Positions 28,914 to 36,664 of a stretch of DNA of 64,000 nucleotides are shown piece by piece. How positions within the stretch are numbered: position 1 is the first letter of the stretch; the number at the start of each line of letters is the position of its first letter. Position numbers and translations under genes: made by a program. The DNA comes from Microbulbifer yueqingensis (lineage in GTDB: Bacteria; Pseudomonadota; Gammaproteobacteria; Pseudomonadales; Cellvibrionaceae): positions 186,001 through 250,000 of the forward strand of contig NZ_FNFH01000005.1 in the NCBI RefSeq assembly GCF_900100355.1. The letters are read 5' to 3'. Under the pieces are notes generated by a model that was given only the letters and a program-made list of their open reading frames with translations, ran no database searches and had not been told where the DNA came from.

Positions 28914-30218
28914 TCAGAAGATATAACTCACCCCAAAGCTGATCTCAGATTTATCGAAGGTATAGAGCTCCCTGTTTTCCTGGTTATCGATATTCACCAC
29001 CTTCCCATCCAGACTGAAACGTGGAGTGAAGCGGAATTTCGTCGACAGCCATGACTTGATGCGATCCGATTCACGCTGGTAGCGCAACACGCTGCCATCC
29101 TCGGCGGTCACCAGATTGGTGCCGGCATACACACTCTGGCGAAATTCAACCCCGGTAGCGACAGTCCAGCGACTCGCCGGGGCCCATTCCACCTCTGTAC
29201 CCACGGAGTGGCGGGCCGGGGAATAGCTGTAATAGTCACTCGCCTGCCGGACCAGGTCGGCGCGATCGTTGTTGTCGTATAGATAGAAGGCCAGCAGTTC
29301 TCCGCCGAGCGCTGGCTGGCGCCACTTCACACCGAAACGCTGGCGCCACCCGTCCAGGTAGCTGTACTCGTCACCGCCAACGTAATAAGCGGGTATATAG
29401 GAGAGCGACAATAAACCGGGCCCCAGTGTGCGCTTGAGCCGGCCGAGCAACTGCAGCTGCCGGGTGACCTCTTCGCCCCCTAAAGAAATGAATTCCGTGG
29501 CTGCACCCAGTTCGGTGTTCCAGCCGCGCCAGCGGTCGTCCCGCACCAGCCCCGCGCTCACGCTGGCCAGGTTGAGGCTGTCCAGCTCGCTGTAGCGCCG
29601 GGTGAAGCCGTAACCGTATATCCGCCAGCCGTCGGCCGGGGTGCCTCGCAGCCGGTACTGCCCCCAGGCGAACGCCTCGCTGAAGCTGTCATCACCGGTG
29701 TCGACGTCCTCCAGGAGATCGTTTTGCAGGGCATAGGCATTGTCGTCATAGCCGGCCGAAAGGCTCACCAGGCCCAGCCCCCTCTTCGCATGCCTCCCGG
29801 CATCGGCCACAGCCAGCGCGCGCAGGCGTTTACCGGCCAGCTTGCGCAGCTTTTCCGAGTCGGCACTTGCTGTGACCTGCCTGTAATGCCGCGCTGCCTG
29901 TAAATCACTTCCCTGTCGCTCTGCGGCCAGGGCGAGGTTATAGCGGGCCAGGTCCCGCCATTCCGGCTGGCTGAGAAGCGGGTAGAAATACTCACTCGCC
30001 TCGCGATAGCGGCCCAGCTTGACCAGCGTGACCCCCAGGTTGTACTTGAGGCGGGAACTATTGTTACCGGCGCTGTGCGCCTGCTCGAATAATTGCAGCG
30101 CCCGCTTATAGTCTCCGCTGCGAAAGGCCTCGATACCGCCAGCGAATTCCCCGGCGAACAGCACCTGCGGTACCGCCAGTCCTGCCACCAGTGCCAGCCA
30201 CTTCAGGTTTCTCTTCAC
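28914..30218 (-). CDS. TPR plus outer-membrane beta-barrel protein, cassette B (Slam-like plan)
   Basis: 434 residues from a GTG at 30218 with AGGGG upstream. Signal peptide (about 1-22), TPR-like repeats (FRSGDYKRALQLFEQAHSAG and LVKLGRYREASEYFYPLL, about 25-125), then a barrel of about 290 residues ending YIF. Shared landmarks with the cassette A protein: GYDDNAYAL, AWGQYRLRG, DGWRIYGYGF, YSYLDGWRQRF and SYSPARHS. I infer an outer-membrane translocation or display role for the exported protein encoded just upstream. A non-Slam TPR-porin role is the main alternative. Confidence 0.8.
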   Translation of the reverse strand: MKRNLKWLALVAGLAVPQVLFAGEFAGGIEAFRSGDYKRALQLFEQAHSAGNNSSRLKYNLGVTLVKLGRYREASEYFYPLLSQPEWRDLARYNLALAAERQGSDLQAARHYRQVTASADSEKLRKLAGKRLRALAVADAGRHAKRGLGLVSLSAGYDDNAYALQNDLLEDVDTGDDSFSEAFAWGQYRLRGTPADGWRIYGYGFTRRYSELDSLNLASVSAGLVRDDRWRGWNTELGAATEFISLGGEEVTRQLQLLGRLKRTLGPGLLSLSYIPAYYVGGDEYSYLDGWRQRFGVKWRQPALGGELLAFYLYDNNDRADLVRQASDYYSYSPARHSVGTEVEWAPASRWTVATGVEFRQSVYAGTNLVTAEDGSVLRYQRESDRIKSWLSTKFRFTPRFSLDGKVVNIDNQENRELYTFDKSEISFGVSYIF

Positions 30219-30301
30219 TTCTGCTACCCCTGTAATTCCCTTTGATGAACATCCTCGAGAACCGACTGCGGCGCCGGCTACCGGGCCGGCGCCGGTCAGC
30301 T

Positions 30302-30868
30302 TCAGCCATCAGGGGTTTCGCTGGCGCTATTGCGCGCGTCCTCGATTATTGAACCGATGTCGGAAGGCATCTGCTCGCGGATATCGGCGGGGAGGCTGTT
30401 GAGGATATCCTGCATCATCTGCTCGATGATCCCCTCCACCTCGGCGCCGGTAAGGCCGTTCTTTACCGCTTCCTCAATCGCTTCCCGGGTGGCCTCCGCT
30501 GCAAGCTGGGCATCGGCGGCGGCCGCGTTGGCCGACTCGATATTGCTGGCGGTCATGTCGCGACTGCGTGCGAGTGCTTCGGCGACAATCGCCTCGGTCT
30601 CGCCACTGTGAGAGCTGTGCTGCCCCCCTTTCTGGCGCGCCGCCTCGACCGCAGCCATCACCGCCGCCAGTTGCTGTTCGGCCATTTCCCGCAGTTCGGG
30701 TGGCAGCTCGATGCTGTTCAACAGGTCCTGAGCATCCTGTGTGTCCTCCACGACCGACAGGGTGATATCCAGGTCTTGCTGGCTTTCCGTGTCCTGCGCC
30801 ATCGCGACGGGCAGGGCCAGGTATGAACCGGCAGCCAGCCCCAGTACCAATAGTTTTTTCCGCATCAT
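30302..30868 (-). CDS. Small exported acidic helical protein, cassette B
   Basis: 188 residues with AAAGGAAG before the ATG. Signal peptide (MMRKKLLVLGLAAGSYLALPVAMA), then DLDITLSVVED...LLNSIELP, the same motif as in cassette A (ELDVTVVEAD...VVNEIELP). A helical Ala/Glu-rich middle (about 60-145) holds a His/Ser cluster (GGQHSSHSG), and the C-terminus has DILNSLPADIREQMPSDI, again matching cassette A in spacing of LP-x-DI. Function unknown; probably the cargo or partner of the barrel protein. Confidence 0.8.
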   Translation of the reverse strand: MMRKKLLVLGLAAGSYLALPVAMAQDTESQQDLDITLSVVEDTQDAQDLLNSIELPPELREMAEQQLAAVMAAVEAARQKGGQHSSHSGETEAIVAEALARSRDMTASNIESANAAAADAQLAAEATREAIEEAVKNGLTGAEVEGIIEQMMQDILNSLPADIREQMPSDIGSIIEDARNSASETPDG

Positions 30869-30900
30869 CTTCCTTTACCTCTATGGAGGGTTACGCACAT

Positions 30901-31545
30901 TCAGGTTGTAGTGATGGTTTCGACGCTGTCGTTCCCGGGCGCCGATGGCAGGGGGAGCCGCAGGGCCTTGCGCGCTCCACCGTGCTCCACCTCGAGCAGG
31001 ATCGTCCCTTCGGCATCAGCCGGCACCAGGAGTGGCAGCGACAGCCGGTTTCCCCCGGCCGGGATATCGGCCTGCCATTCAAGCACCCGGCGAGCCCGGT
31101 AGCCCTGCAGTATCGCGTTCGCGGGCAGCCGCAGCCGGATGGTGGCACCCAGCAGCTGGCGGGGGCTGTCCAGCTGGATATGGATGGGCCTGGGTACAAG
31201 CCCGGGAGATTGTTCGTCAGCAAGCAGCTCCCCTGCAGGCCTGCCCCACTGGGTCAGTACCGATACCGCAAACGAAAGCCCCAGCAGCAGTATTGCCGCC
31301 GCTGCCAGCGGCCAGCGTAGCGGCCGGAAGCCGGGCGCCACCCGCGCCTGCAGCGCCCCAGCCAGCATCCGTGCCTCGAACCCGTCTCCGGGCGCGGGTA
31401 CCGGCATGCCTCTCAAGGCTTGCAACAGTTCGACATCAGCCTCCAATTCGCTGCAGGCGGAACAACGGTGCCCGCCCGGGTGCAGGGGGTGCTCGAACGC
31501 TGCCTGTTCACTCTGTGTATTTCTCATGGTTTGCTGTCGGGCCAT
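30901..31545 (-). CDS. Anti-sigma factor, cassette B (altered zinc motif)
   Basis: 214 residues from the ATG at 31545; a TTG at 31551 and an ATG at 31527 are alternatives. The N-terminus has HPLHPGGHRCSACSE: two Cys in C-x2-C, but the preceding His residues do not give the canonical H-x3-C spacing of cassette A. One TM helix (about 79-98) leads to an exported domain with LQGYRARRVLEWQADI, AGGNRLSLP and EVEHGGARKALRLP, clearly the same domain as in cassette A. It should restrain the ECF sigma factor encoded immediately upstream. Confidence 0.85.
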   Translation of the reverse strand: MARQQTMRNTQSEQAAFEHPLHPGGHRCSACSELEADVELLQALRGMPVPAPGDGFEARMLAGALQARVAPGFRPLRWPLAAAAILLLGLSFAVSVLTQWGRPAGELLADEQSPGLVPRPIHIQLDSPRQLLGATIRLRLPANAILQGYRARRVLEWQADIPAGGNRLSLPLLVPADAEGTILLEVEHGGARKALRLPLPSAPGNDSVETITTT

Positions 31546-31564
31546 CGCCAATCTCAGTTACCCC

Positions 31565-32137
31565 CTAACACGCCTCCGAGACCCGGAGAGTTCCTTTGCC
31601 GAGGGATTTTTTCAGCCGCTGGTGCGCGCGACTCAGGCGGGACTTGGCAGTGCCGACAGGGATCGAAAGTATTTCCGCCACTTCGATGGCGGTATAACCT
31701 TCTACGTCGTGCAACAGCACGATATCGCGCCACTCGTCAGGTAGTTGCGCGAGTGCACGCTCGAGCGCGCGCTGCATTTCCACCCGGCGGTAGTCCTCGC
31801 TGCCAGCATCGGCGAGTCGCGGGCCGCGCGCTTCATTCAGCTGTAACTCGCAATCCAGGTCCACCGGCGAGGCGCGACGTCGCCGATAGAGGTCGACGTA
31901 GCGGCGGAACAGGACTTTCACCAGCCAGGGGCCCAGCCGCTCCACTTTCTCCAGCTCCGCCACACGGGGTAACAGCCGCACCAATACGTCCTGGACCAGG
32001 TCTTCCGCCTCGTGGCGGTTCCTGCTCCATCGGTACGCCATGCGGTACATACTGCGCAGGTGGGGACAGACAAGGGATACGAACCGGTCGTCGTGCGACC
32101 GGCGCCTGTTGAAGGCGCGCGTCAGCCAGGTATTCAA
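31565..32137 (-). CDS. ECF sigma factor, cassette B
   Basis: 190 residues from a TTG start at 32137 with GGGAG at good spacing; no ATG lies ahead of region 2. Region 2: HEAEDLVQDVLVRLLPR and PWLVKVLFRRYVDLYRR. Region 4: WRDIVLLHDVEGYTAIEVAE and PVGTAKSRLSRAHQRL. It ends RVSEAC. The match to the cassette A sigma factor runs through the whole length, including DNA-reading helices, so overlapping promoter use is likely. The non-ATG start may limit its synthesis. Confidence 0.93.
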   Translation of the reverse strand: MNTWLTRAFNRRRSHDDRFVSLVCPHLRSMYRMAYRWSRNRHEAEDLVQDVLVRLLPRVAELEKVERLGPWLVKVLFRRYVDLYRRRRASPVDLDCELQLNEARGPRLADAGSEDYRRVEMQRALERALAQLPDEWRDIVLLHDVEGYTAIEVAEILSIPVGTAKSRLSRAHQRLKKSLGKGTLRVSEAC

Positions 32138-32228
32138 ACCACTACTCCCGCTTGGCTGGAACTGGATTGCCGGCCCGGCTTTGCATTCCGCGCCAGGAGG
32201 GCGGGTTGCTACAGGACGGCTTGTCGGT

Positions 32229-32258
32229 GTTACACGAGAGGGCGGGAAAAAGGGTTCC
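32229..32258 (-). promoter_or_regulatory. Predicted ECF-type autoregulatory promoter, cassette B
   Basis: GGAACC (32253-32258) and CGTGTAAC (32229-32236) with 16 nt between, identical boxes and spacing to cassette A, 91 nt before the sigma start. The spacer is also pyrimidine-rich in both. Confidence 0.8.
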
Positions 32259-32433
32259 GTAAATTCCTGCCCGAAAAAAATCTAGCAGGAGCGAAAGGGA
32301 GGCAGGCGAAGCCCGCTCAAGAGGGGCGGTGATTTGCGTCCGCGGAGCGGGCATGGCTCACACCACAGGCTTTACAGGCGGGAAGCGGCGGCAGGCAGAA
32401 AAGCAACCGGCCCGGGAGGGATGGGCGAGAAGG

Positions 32434-33189
32434 TCAACCGGCGCGCTGTCGCACCGCCTCGAACAGGCACACGCCGGTAGCCACGGAAACATTGAGGCTG
32501 CTCACCTCCCCCGCCATCGGAATGCGGACCAGGTGATCACAGTGCTCCCGGGTCAGGCGGCGCAAACCGGGACCTTCGGCTCCCATGGCCAGCGCGACGG
32601 CGCCGGTCAGGCTGGCAGCATAAATGTCCTGACCTGCTTCACCGGCGGCCCCATAGATCCAGACGCCCGCCTGCTGCAGTTGCTGCATGGTGCGCGCCAG
32701 GTTGGTGACGGTAATGAACGGCAGCACCTCGGCGGCGCCGCATGCCACCTTGCGCGCGGTCGGTGTCAGGCCCGCGGACTTGTCCTTGGGCGCGATAACC
32801 GCGTGCACACCGGCCGCCTCTGCCGAGCGCAGGCAGGCTCCCAGGTTATGGGGATCGGTCACGCCGTCGAGGATCAGCAGGAAGGGTGCCTCGCCAACCT
32901 GCTCCAGTTCCTGCAGCAGCTGCTGCAGGAAGCGCTCGTCGTAAATGCGGGGCCTGCCGGCGCAGATGGCCACCGCCCCCTGGTGGTTGCCCTCGTCGCC
33001 TACCCTGTCGTCGAGGGTGCGGCGGTCGACAAAACGAATGGCGATATCATTCTGCTCCGCCTGGCGGATCAGTTTCTGTATTTTCTGGTCCCGGCGCCCG
33101 CGCAATAACAGCAGCTCCTGCACCTGCTGTGGGGAGCTCTTGAGGAGAGCCTGCACCGCGTGCAGGCCATAGACGATCTCTGTGGTCAT
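32434..33189 (-). CDS. rlmB: 23S rRNA (guanosine-2'-O-)-methyltransferase
   Basis: 251 residues. An N-terminal substrate-binding domain (IVYGLHAVQALL) is followed by the SPOUT fold with its three motifs: DGVTDPHNLGACLRSAEAAGV, MGAEGPGLRRL and IPMAGEVSSLNVSVATGV, which form the S-adenosylmethionine trefoil knot. RlmB methylates G2251 of 23S rRNA. It lies 48 nt downstream of rnr, the usual arrangement in this group. Confidence 0.97.
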   Translation of the reverse strand: MTTEIVYGLHAVQALLKSSPQQVQELLLLRGRRDQKIQKLIRQAEQNDIAIRFVDRRTLDDRVGDEGNHQGAVAICAGRPRIYDERFLQQLLQELEQVGEAPFLLILDGVTDPHNLGACLRSAEAAGVHAVIAPKDKSAGLTPTARKVACGAAEVLPFITVTNLARTMQQLQQAGVWIYGAAGEAGQDIYAASLTGAVALAMGAEGPGLRRLTREHCDHLVRIPMAGEVSSLNVSVATGVCLFEAVRQRAG

Positions 33190-33237
33190 ACTCTGTAAAA
33201 TTCTGTCAGTGATTCGGCTGGCGGTTGTTGCTGCCCG

Positions 33238-35970
33238 CTACTTTTTCTTTTTGCCGCGGGTGGCAGCCTTTTTCTTGCCGGGCTTTTTCCGGCCCTTGCC
33301 GTTCGGGGCCTTGGCTGCCTTCTGCGCAGCCTTGCGCGCAGCCACGGCGGGCCGCTTGCCACCCTTGCGCGGCGGCGTACGCCTGGGCCCGCGCCGGCGG
33401 CGCGGCTCCTGCCCTTCTTCAGCGCCCTCCGGAACAGCTTCCGTGTCCGGCGACGGAGGCGAAGCTGGCACCGGCTCGGCCTCGGCAGAGCCTACCTTGC
33501 GCTTGCGGAATGGCGTGGCACCGGGCTCTGTCTCAGGCCGGGATTTCCACGGACTTCCGACCGGCTTGCTTTTTTTCGCCGCAGCCTTGCCGCGCCGCTC
33601 GCGCTGCTGCTGGTGTTCTACCGCCATTTCCATGGCGCGCGGGCTGACGTGGGTGTTCTCCTCTTTCTTGCGCGGCCGCTTGCGCTGCGGGCGCGGCAGT
33701 AATTCCTCGAGGACGAAATCCACCTTGCGCTCTTCCAGGTCCACCCGCGCCACCTGCACCCGCACGGCGTCGCCGAGGTGATAACGCACACCGCTCCGCT
33801 CGCCTACCAGGCGCTGGTGGGCCTGCTCGAAATGGTAGTAGTCCTTGGGCAGCGCGGTAACGTGGATTAACCCCTCCACATAAAGCTCGTCGAGTTCCAC
33901 AAACAGGCCGAAGCCGGTAACGGCACTGATCACGCCGGGATAGGTTTCGCCAACATGGTCCTGCAGGTACTCACACTTGAGCCAGCTGACCACATCGCGG
34001 GTGGCATCGTCGGCGCGGCGCTCGGTCATGGAGCAGTGCTCACCGAGCTGTACCATGGCCGGCATGTCGTAGGGGATAATATGTTCGCGCGGAATGGCCT
34101 CGGCGCCGGGAACCGAGTGCACCTTCTTGGCCACCGGACGCTCGTTGGCGCTGCCGTTCCTGACCAGCCAGCGCAGTGCGCGGTGCAGCAGCAGGTCCGG
34201 GTAGCGCCGGATGGGCGAGGTGAAGTGGGCATAGGCCTCGTAATCAAGGCCGAAGTGGCCGCGGTTCTCGGGCTGGTAGACCGCCTGGTTCATCGAGCGC
34301 AATACCATCATCTGGATAATGTGTTCGTCGGCGCGGCCCTCCACCTGCTCCATGAGCACTTGGAAATCCATCGGCTGCGGCTCGGTCCCACCCGGCAGGC
34401 GCAGTCCCAGCTCGCCCAGGTACTCGCGCAGGTTGCTGAGTTTCTCCTCCTTGGGTGCATCGTGGACCCGGTACAGGGCCGGCACCTCGGACAGCTCCAT
34501 CAGCTGCGCCGCGCAGACGTTGGCGGCGAGCATGCATTCCTCGATCAGCTTGTGGGCGTCATTGCGCTGTACCGGCACTATGCGCTCGATCTTGCGCTGC
34601 TGGTCAAACAGGATGCGCGTCTCGGTGGTCTCGAAGTCGATCGCCCCACGGCGGTCGCGGGCGCCACGCAGGGCCCGGTAGAGGTCGTGCAGGTTGTCCA
34701 GGTGCGGGGTCAGCGCGGCGAGCTGCTTGCGCAGTCCGCTGTCGCGGCTATCGCGCTCCTCGATCACCTGCCCCACCTGGGTGTAGGTCAGGCGCGCATG
34801 GCTGCGCATCACGCCCTCGAAAAACCGGTAGTCGCGGATCTGTCCCTGGCGATCGATCTGCATTTCGCAGACCATGCACAGTCGGTCCACGTGGGGATTG
34901 AGCGAGCAGAGGCCGTTGGAGAGCTTCTCCGGCAACATGGGCACGACAAAGTCCGGGAAGTACACCGAGTTGCCGCGACTGTGGGCCTCCTCGTCGAGCG
35001 CGCTGCCGGGGCGCACATAGTGGGAGACATCGGCGATGGCCACCAGCAGCTTCCAGCTGTCGTCGGGCAGCACCTCGCAGAAGACGGCGTCGTCGAAGTC
35101 GCGCGCATCCTCACCGTCAATGGTGACCAGCGGCAGCTGGCGCAGGTCGACGCGCGCCTTCTTGTCCTCCTCTCTCACCTCGTCGTGGATGGCGGTCACT
35201 TCCTCCTCGACCGCGGCGGGCCAGGTATGCGGGATACCGTAATTGCGGATGGCGACATCGATCTCCATCCCCGGCGCCAGGTGATCGCCGAGCACCTCCG
35301 CCACTTCGCCCTGGGGCAGGCTGTCGCGGCTCGGCTGGGTGACGATATTCACCACCACGTACTGGCCGTGCTCCGCATCGGCGGTCTTGTCCGCCGCTAC
35401 CATGATGTCCTGGTTGATACGCGGGTTGTCCGGGCGCACGAAGCAGATGCCGTTCTCGCGGAAGATCCGCCCGGCGAGCTCACGGGTATTGTGCTTGAGC
35501 ACCCGCACCACCGCTGCCTCGCGCTTGCCACGAAAGCCACCGGGGGTCTCGCGCACCAGCACCTCGTCGCCGTCGAACACCTTGCGCATCTGGCGGTGGG
35601 ACAGGAAGAGGTCGTCGCCGCCGTCGCGCGGTGACACGAAGCCGAAGCCGTCGCGGTGGCCGATCACGCGCCCGCGCACCAGGTGCATCTTGTCCAGCAC
35701 CCCGAAGTCGCCGGCACGGTTGCTGGCAATCTGGCCGTCGCGGGACATGGCGATCAGGCGCCGGCGCACACCCTCGCGGCGATCCTCATCCTGGATCTCC
35801 AGCAGGTCGGCCACCTGTTCCCAGGACACCGGCTCGTGCTGCCGCTCCAGCAGCTCCAGCAGGTATTCGCGGCTGGGGACCGGCTTCTCGTACCGCTCCG
35901 CCTCGCGCTCTGCGTGGGGATCGGCGTTGGTATGGTCAGTTGGTCTATCTTGCGTCAAAACATCATCCAT
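33238..35970 (-). CDS. rnr: Ribonuclease R
   Basis: 910 residues, longer than E. coli RNase R (813). An N-terminal winged-helix region and cold-shock domains (GRVIGHRDGFGFVSP) precede the RNB domain with GEDARDFDDAV at about 289-299, whose Asp residues hold the catalytic metal. An S1 domain (about 675-760) follows. The last 150 residues are a Lys/Arg/Pro/Ala-rich low-complexity tail ending in a run of Lys. The enzyme is a 3' to 5' exoribonuclease that can degrade structured RNA. The start ATG at 35970 has a weak ribosome site. Confidence 0.97.
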   Translation of the reverse strand: MDDVLTQDRPTDHTNADPHAEREAERYEKPVPSREYLLELLERQHEPVSWEQVADLLEIQDEDRREGVRRRLIAMSRDGQIASNRAGDFGVLDKMHLVRGRVIGHRDGFGFVSPRDGGDDLFLSHRQMRKVFDGDEVLVRETPGGFRGKREAAVVRVLKHNTRELAGRIFRENGICFVRPDNPRINQDIMVAADKTADAEHGQYVVVNIVTQPSRDSLPQGEVAEVLGDHLAPGMEIDVAIRNYGIPHTWPAAVEEEVTAIHDEVREEDKKARVDLRQLPLVTIDGEDARDFDDAVFCEVLPDDSWKLLVAIADVSHYVRPGSALDEEAHSRGNSVYFPDFVVPMLPEKLSNGLCSLNPHVDRLCMVCEMQIDRQGQIRDYRFFEGVMRSHARLTYTQVGQVIEERDSRDSGLRKQLAALTPHLDNLHDLYRALRGARDRRGAIDFETTETRILFDQQRKIERIVPVQRNDAHKLIEECMLAANVCAAQLMELSEVPALYRVHDAPKEEKLSNLREYLGELGLRLPGGTEPQPMDFQVLMEQVEGRADEHIIQMMVLRSMNQAVYQPENRGHFGLDYEAYAHFTSPIRRYPDLLLHRALRWLVRNGSANERPVAKKVHSVPGAEAIPREHIIPYDMPAMVQLGEHCSMTERRADDATRDVVSWLKCEYLQDHVGETYPGVISAVTGFGLFVELDELYVEGLIHVTALPKDYYHFEQAHQRLVGERSGVRYHLGDAVRVQVARVDLEERKVDFVLEELLPRPQRKRPRKKEENTHVSPRAMEMAVEHQQQRERRGKAAAKKSKPVGSPWKSRPETEPGATPFRKRKVGSAEAEPVPASPPSPDTEAVPEGAEEGQEPRRRRGPRRTPPRKGGKRPAVAARKAAQKAAKAPNGKGRKKPGKKKAATRGKKKK

Positions 35971-36156
35971 TGTCTGAAGAACCGCGGTTCATGCGCGGCC
36001 GCCGGGGTCATCCGGCTGTGACTGCAGGCGGCGGGGATCGGTGAATGTGGCCGGGAACCGGCCGGTCTGTGGTGCCGCTCAATGCTCGCAGTATAAGCGA
36101 TTTCGAACCGATTCCCGACCACCCGGGGAAAAGTTGAAATTAACGCAACCAGACCG

Positions 36157-36185
36157 TTGACACCCCCCCGCCAAATCTCTATAGT
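36157..36185 (+). promoter_or_regulatory. Sigma70 promoter of the first tRNA-Leu
   Basis: TTGACA and TATAGT with a 17-nt spacer, about 30 nt before the tRNA 5' end. Confidence 0.88.
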
Positions 36186-36216
36186 TCGCGGCCTCAACGG
36201 ATCACCCCGTTGAATT

Positions 36217-36303
36217 GCCCAGGTGGCGGAATTGGTAGACGCGCTAGCTTCAGGTGCTAGTGTCCTTACGGACGTGGAGGTTCAAGTCCTCTCCTGGGCA
36301 CCA
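36217..36303 (+). tRNA. tRNA-Leu (anticodon CAG)
   Basis: 87 nt including an encoded CCA. Acceptor GCCCAGG pairs with CCTGGGC; the anticodon loop TTCAGGT gives CAG, read by CUG codons. A long variable arm (TGTCC-TTAC-GGACG) marks it as class II leucine tRNA, and the T loop is TTCAAGT. Flanked by its own promoter and terminator. Confidence 0.97.
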
Positions 36304-36310
36304 ATTTCAG

Positions 36311-36340
36311 AAGGCCGACTCGCGAGAGTCGGCCTTTTTT
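36311..36340 (+). terminator. Terminator of the first tRNA-Leu
   Basis: AAGGCCGACTC-GCGA-GAGTCGGCC followed by six T residues. Confidence 0.92.
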
Positions 36341-36440
36341 CGTTTCAGCCCCGGTTCGGACTTGAGTCCCTCGCGAGCAGCCGTCCCTGGAGCCACGACC
36401 AGCCCGAACGACAAAGTACCCGGCCGGTCACATCCACCAA

Positions 36441-36468
36441 TTGACACGCCCGGGAAATTCTTTATATT
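36441..36468 (+). promoter_or_regulatory. Sigma70 promoter of the second tRNA-Leu
   Basis: TTGACA and TATATT with a 16-nt spacer, about 30 nt before the tRNA 5' end. Confidence 0.82.
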
Positions 36469-36499
36469 GCGCACCCTCGACGGCAGCTGCCGTCGGCAT

Positions 36500-36586
36500 G
36501 CCCAGGTGGCGGAATTGGTAGACGCGCTAGCTTCAGGTGCTAGTGACCTTACGGTCGTGGAAGTTCAAGTCTTCTCCTGGGCACCA
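36500..36586 (+). tRNA. tRNA-Leu (anticodon CAG), second copy
   Basis: 87 nt with encoded CCA. Identical to the first copy apart from paired changes: the variable-arm stem is GACC/GGTC instead of GTCC/GGAC, and the T stem is GGAAG/CTTCT instead of GGAGG/CCTCT. Pairing is kept in both, so both should be functional. Confidence 0.97.
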
Positions 36587-36593
36587 TATCTGC

Positions 36594-36626
36594 AAAAGGC
36601 CGACTCCCCGGAGTCGGCCTTTTTTA
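36594..36626 (+). terminator. Terminator of the second tRNA-Leu
   Basis: AAAAGGCCGACTC-CCCG-GAGTCGGCC followed by six T residues; nearly the same stem as after the first copy, which points to duplication of the whole unit. Confidence 0.92.
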
Positions 36627-36664
36627 TTTCCGCGGTTCCCGCCGCACCGGATGGCTCACCGGCA

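Noticed and set aside
33238..33700. Separate small gene at the Lys-rich end of rnr
   Set aside because: The frame is continuous with RNase R, and basic low-complexity tails are normal for this enzyme.
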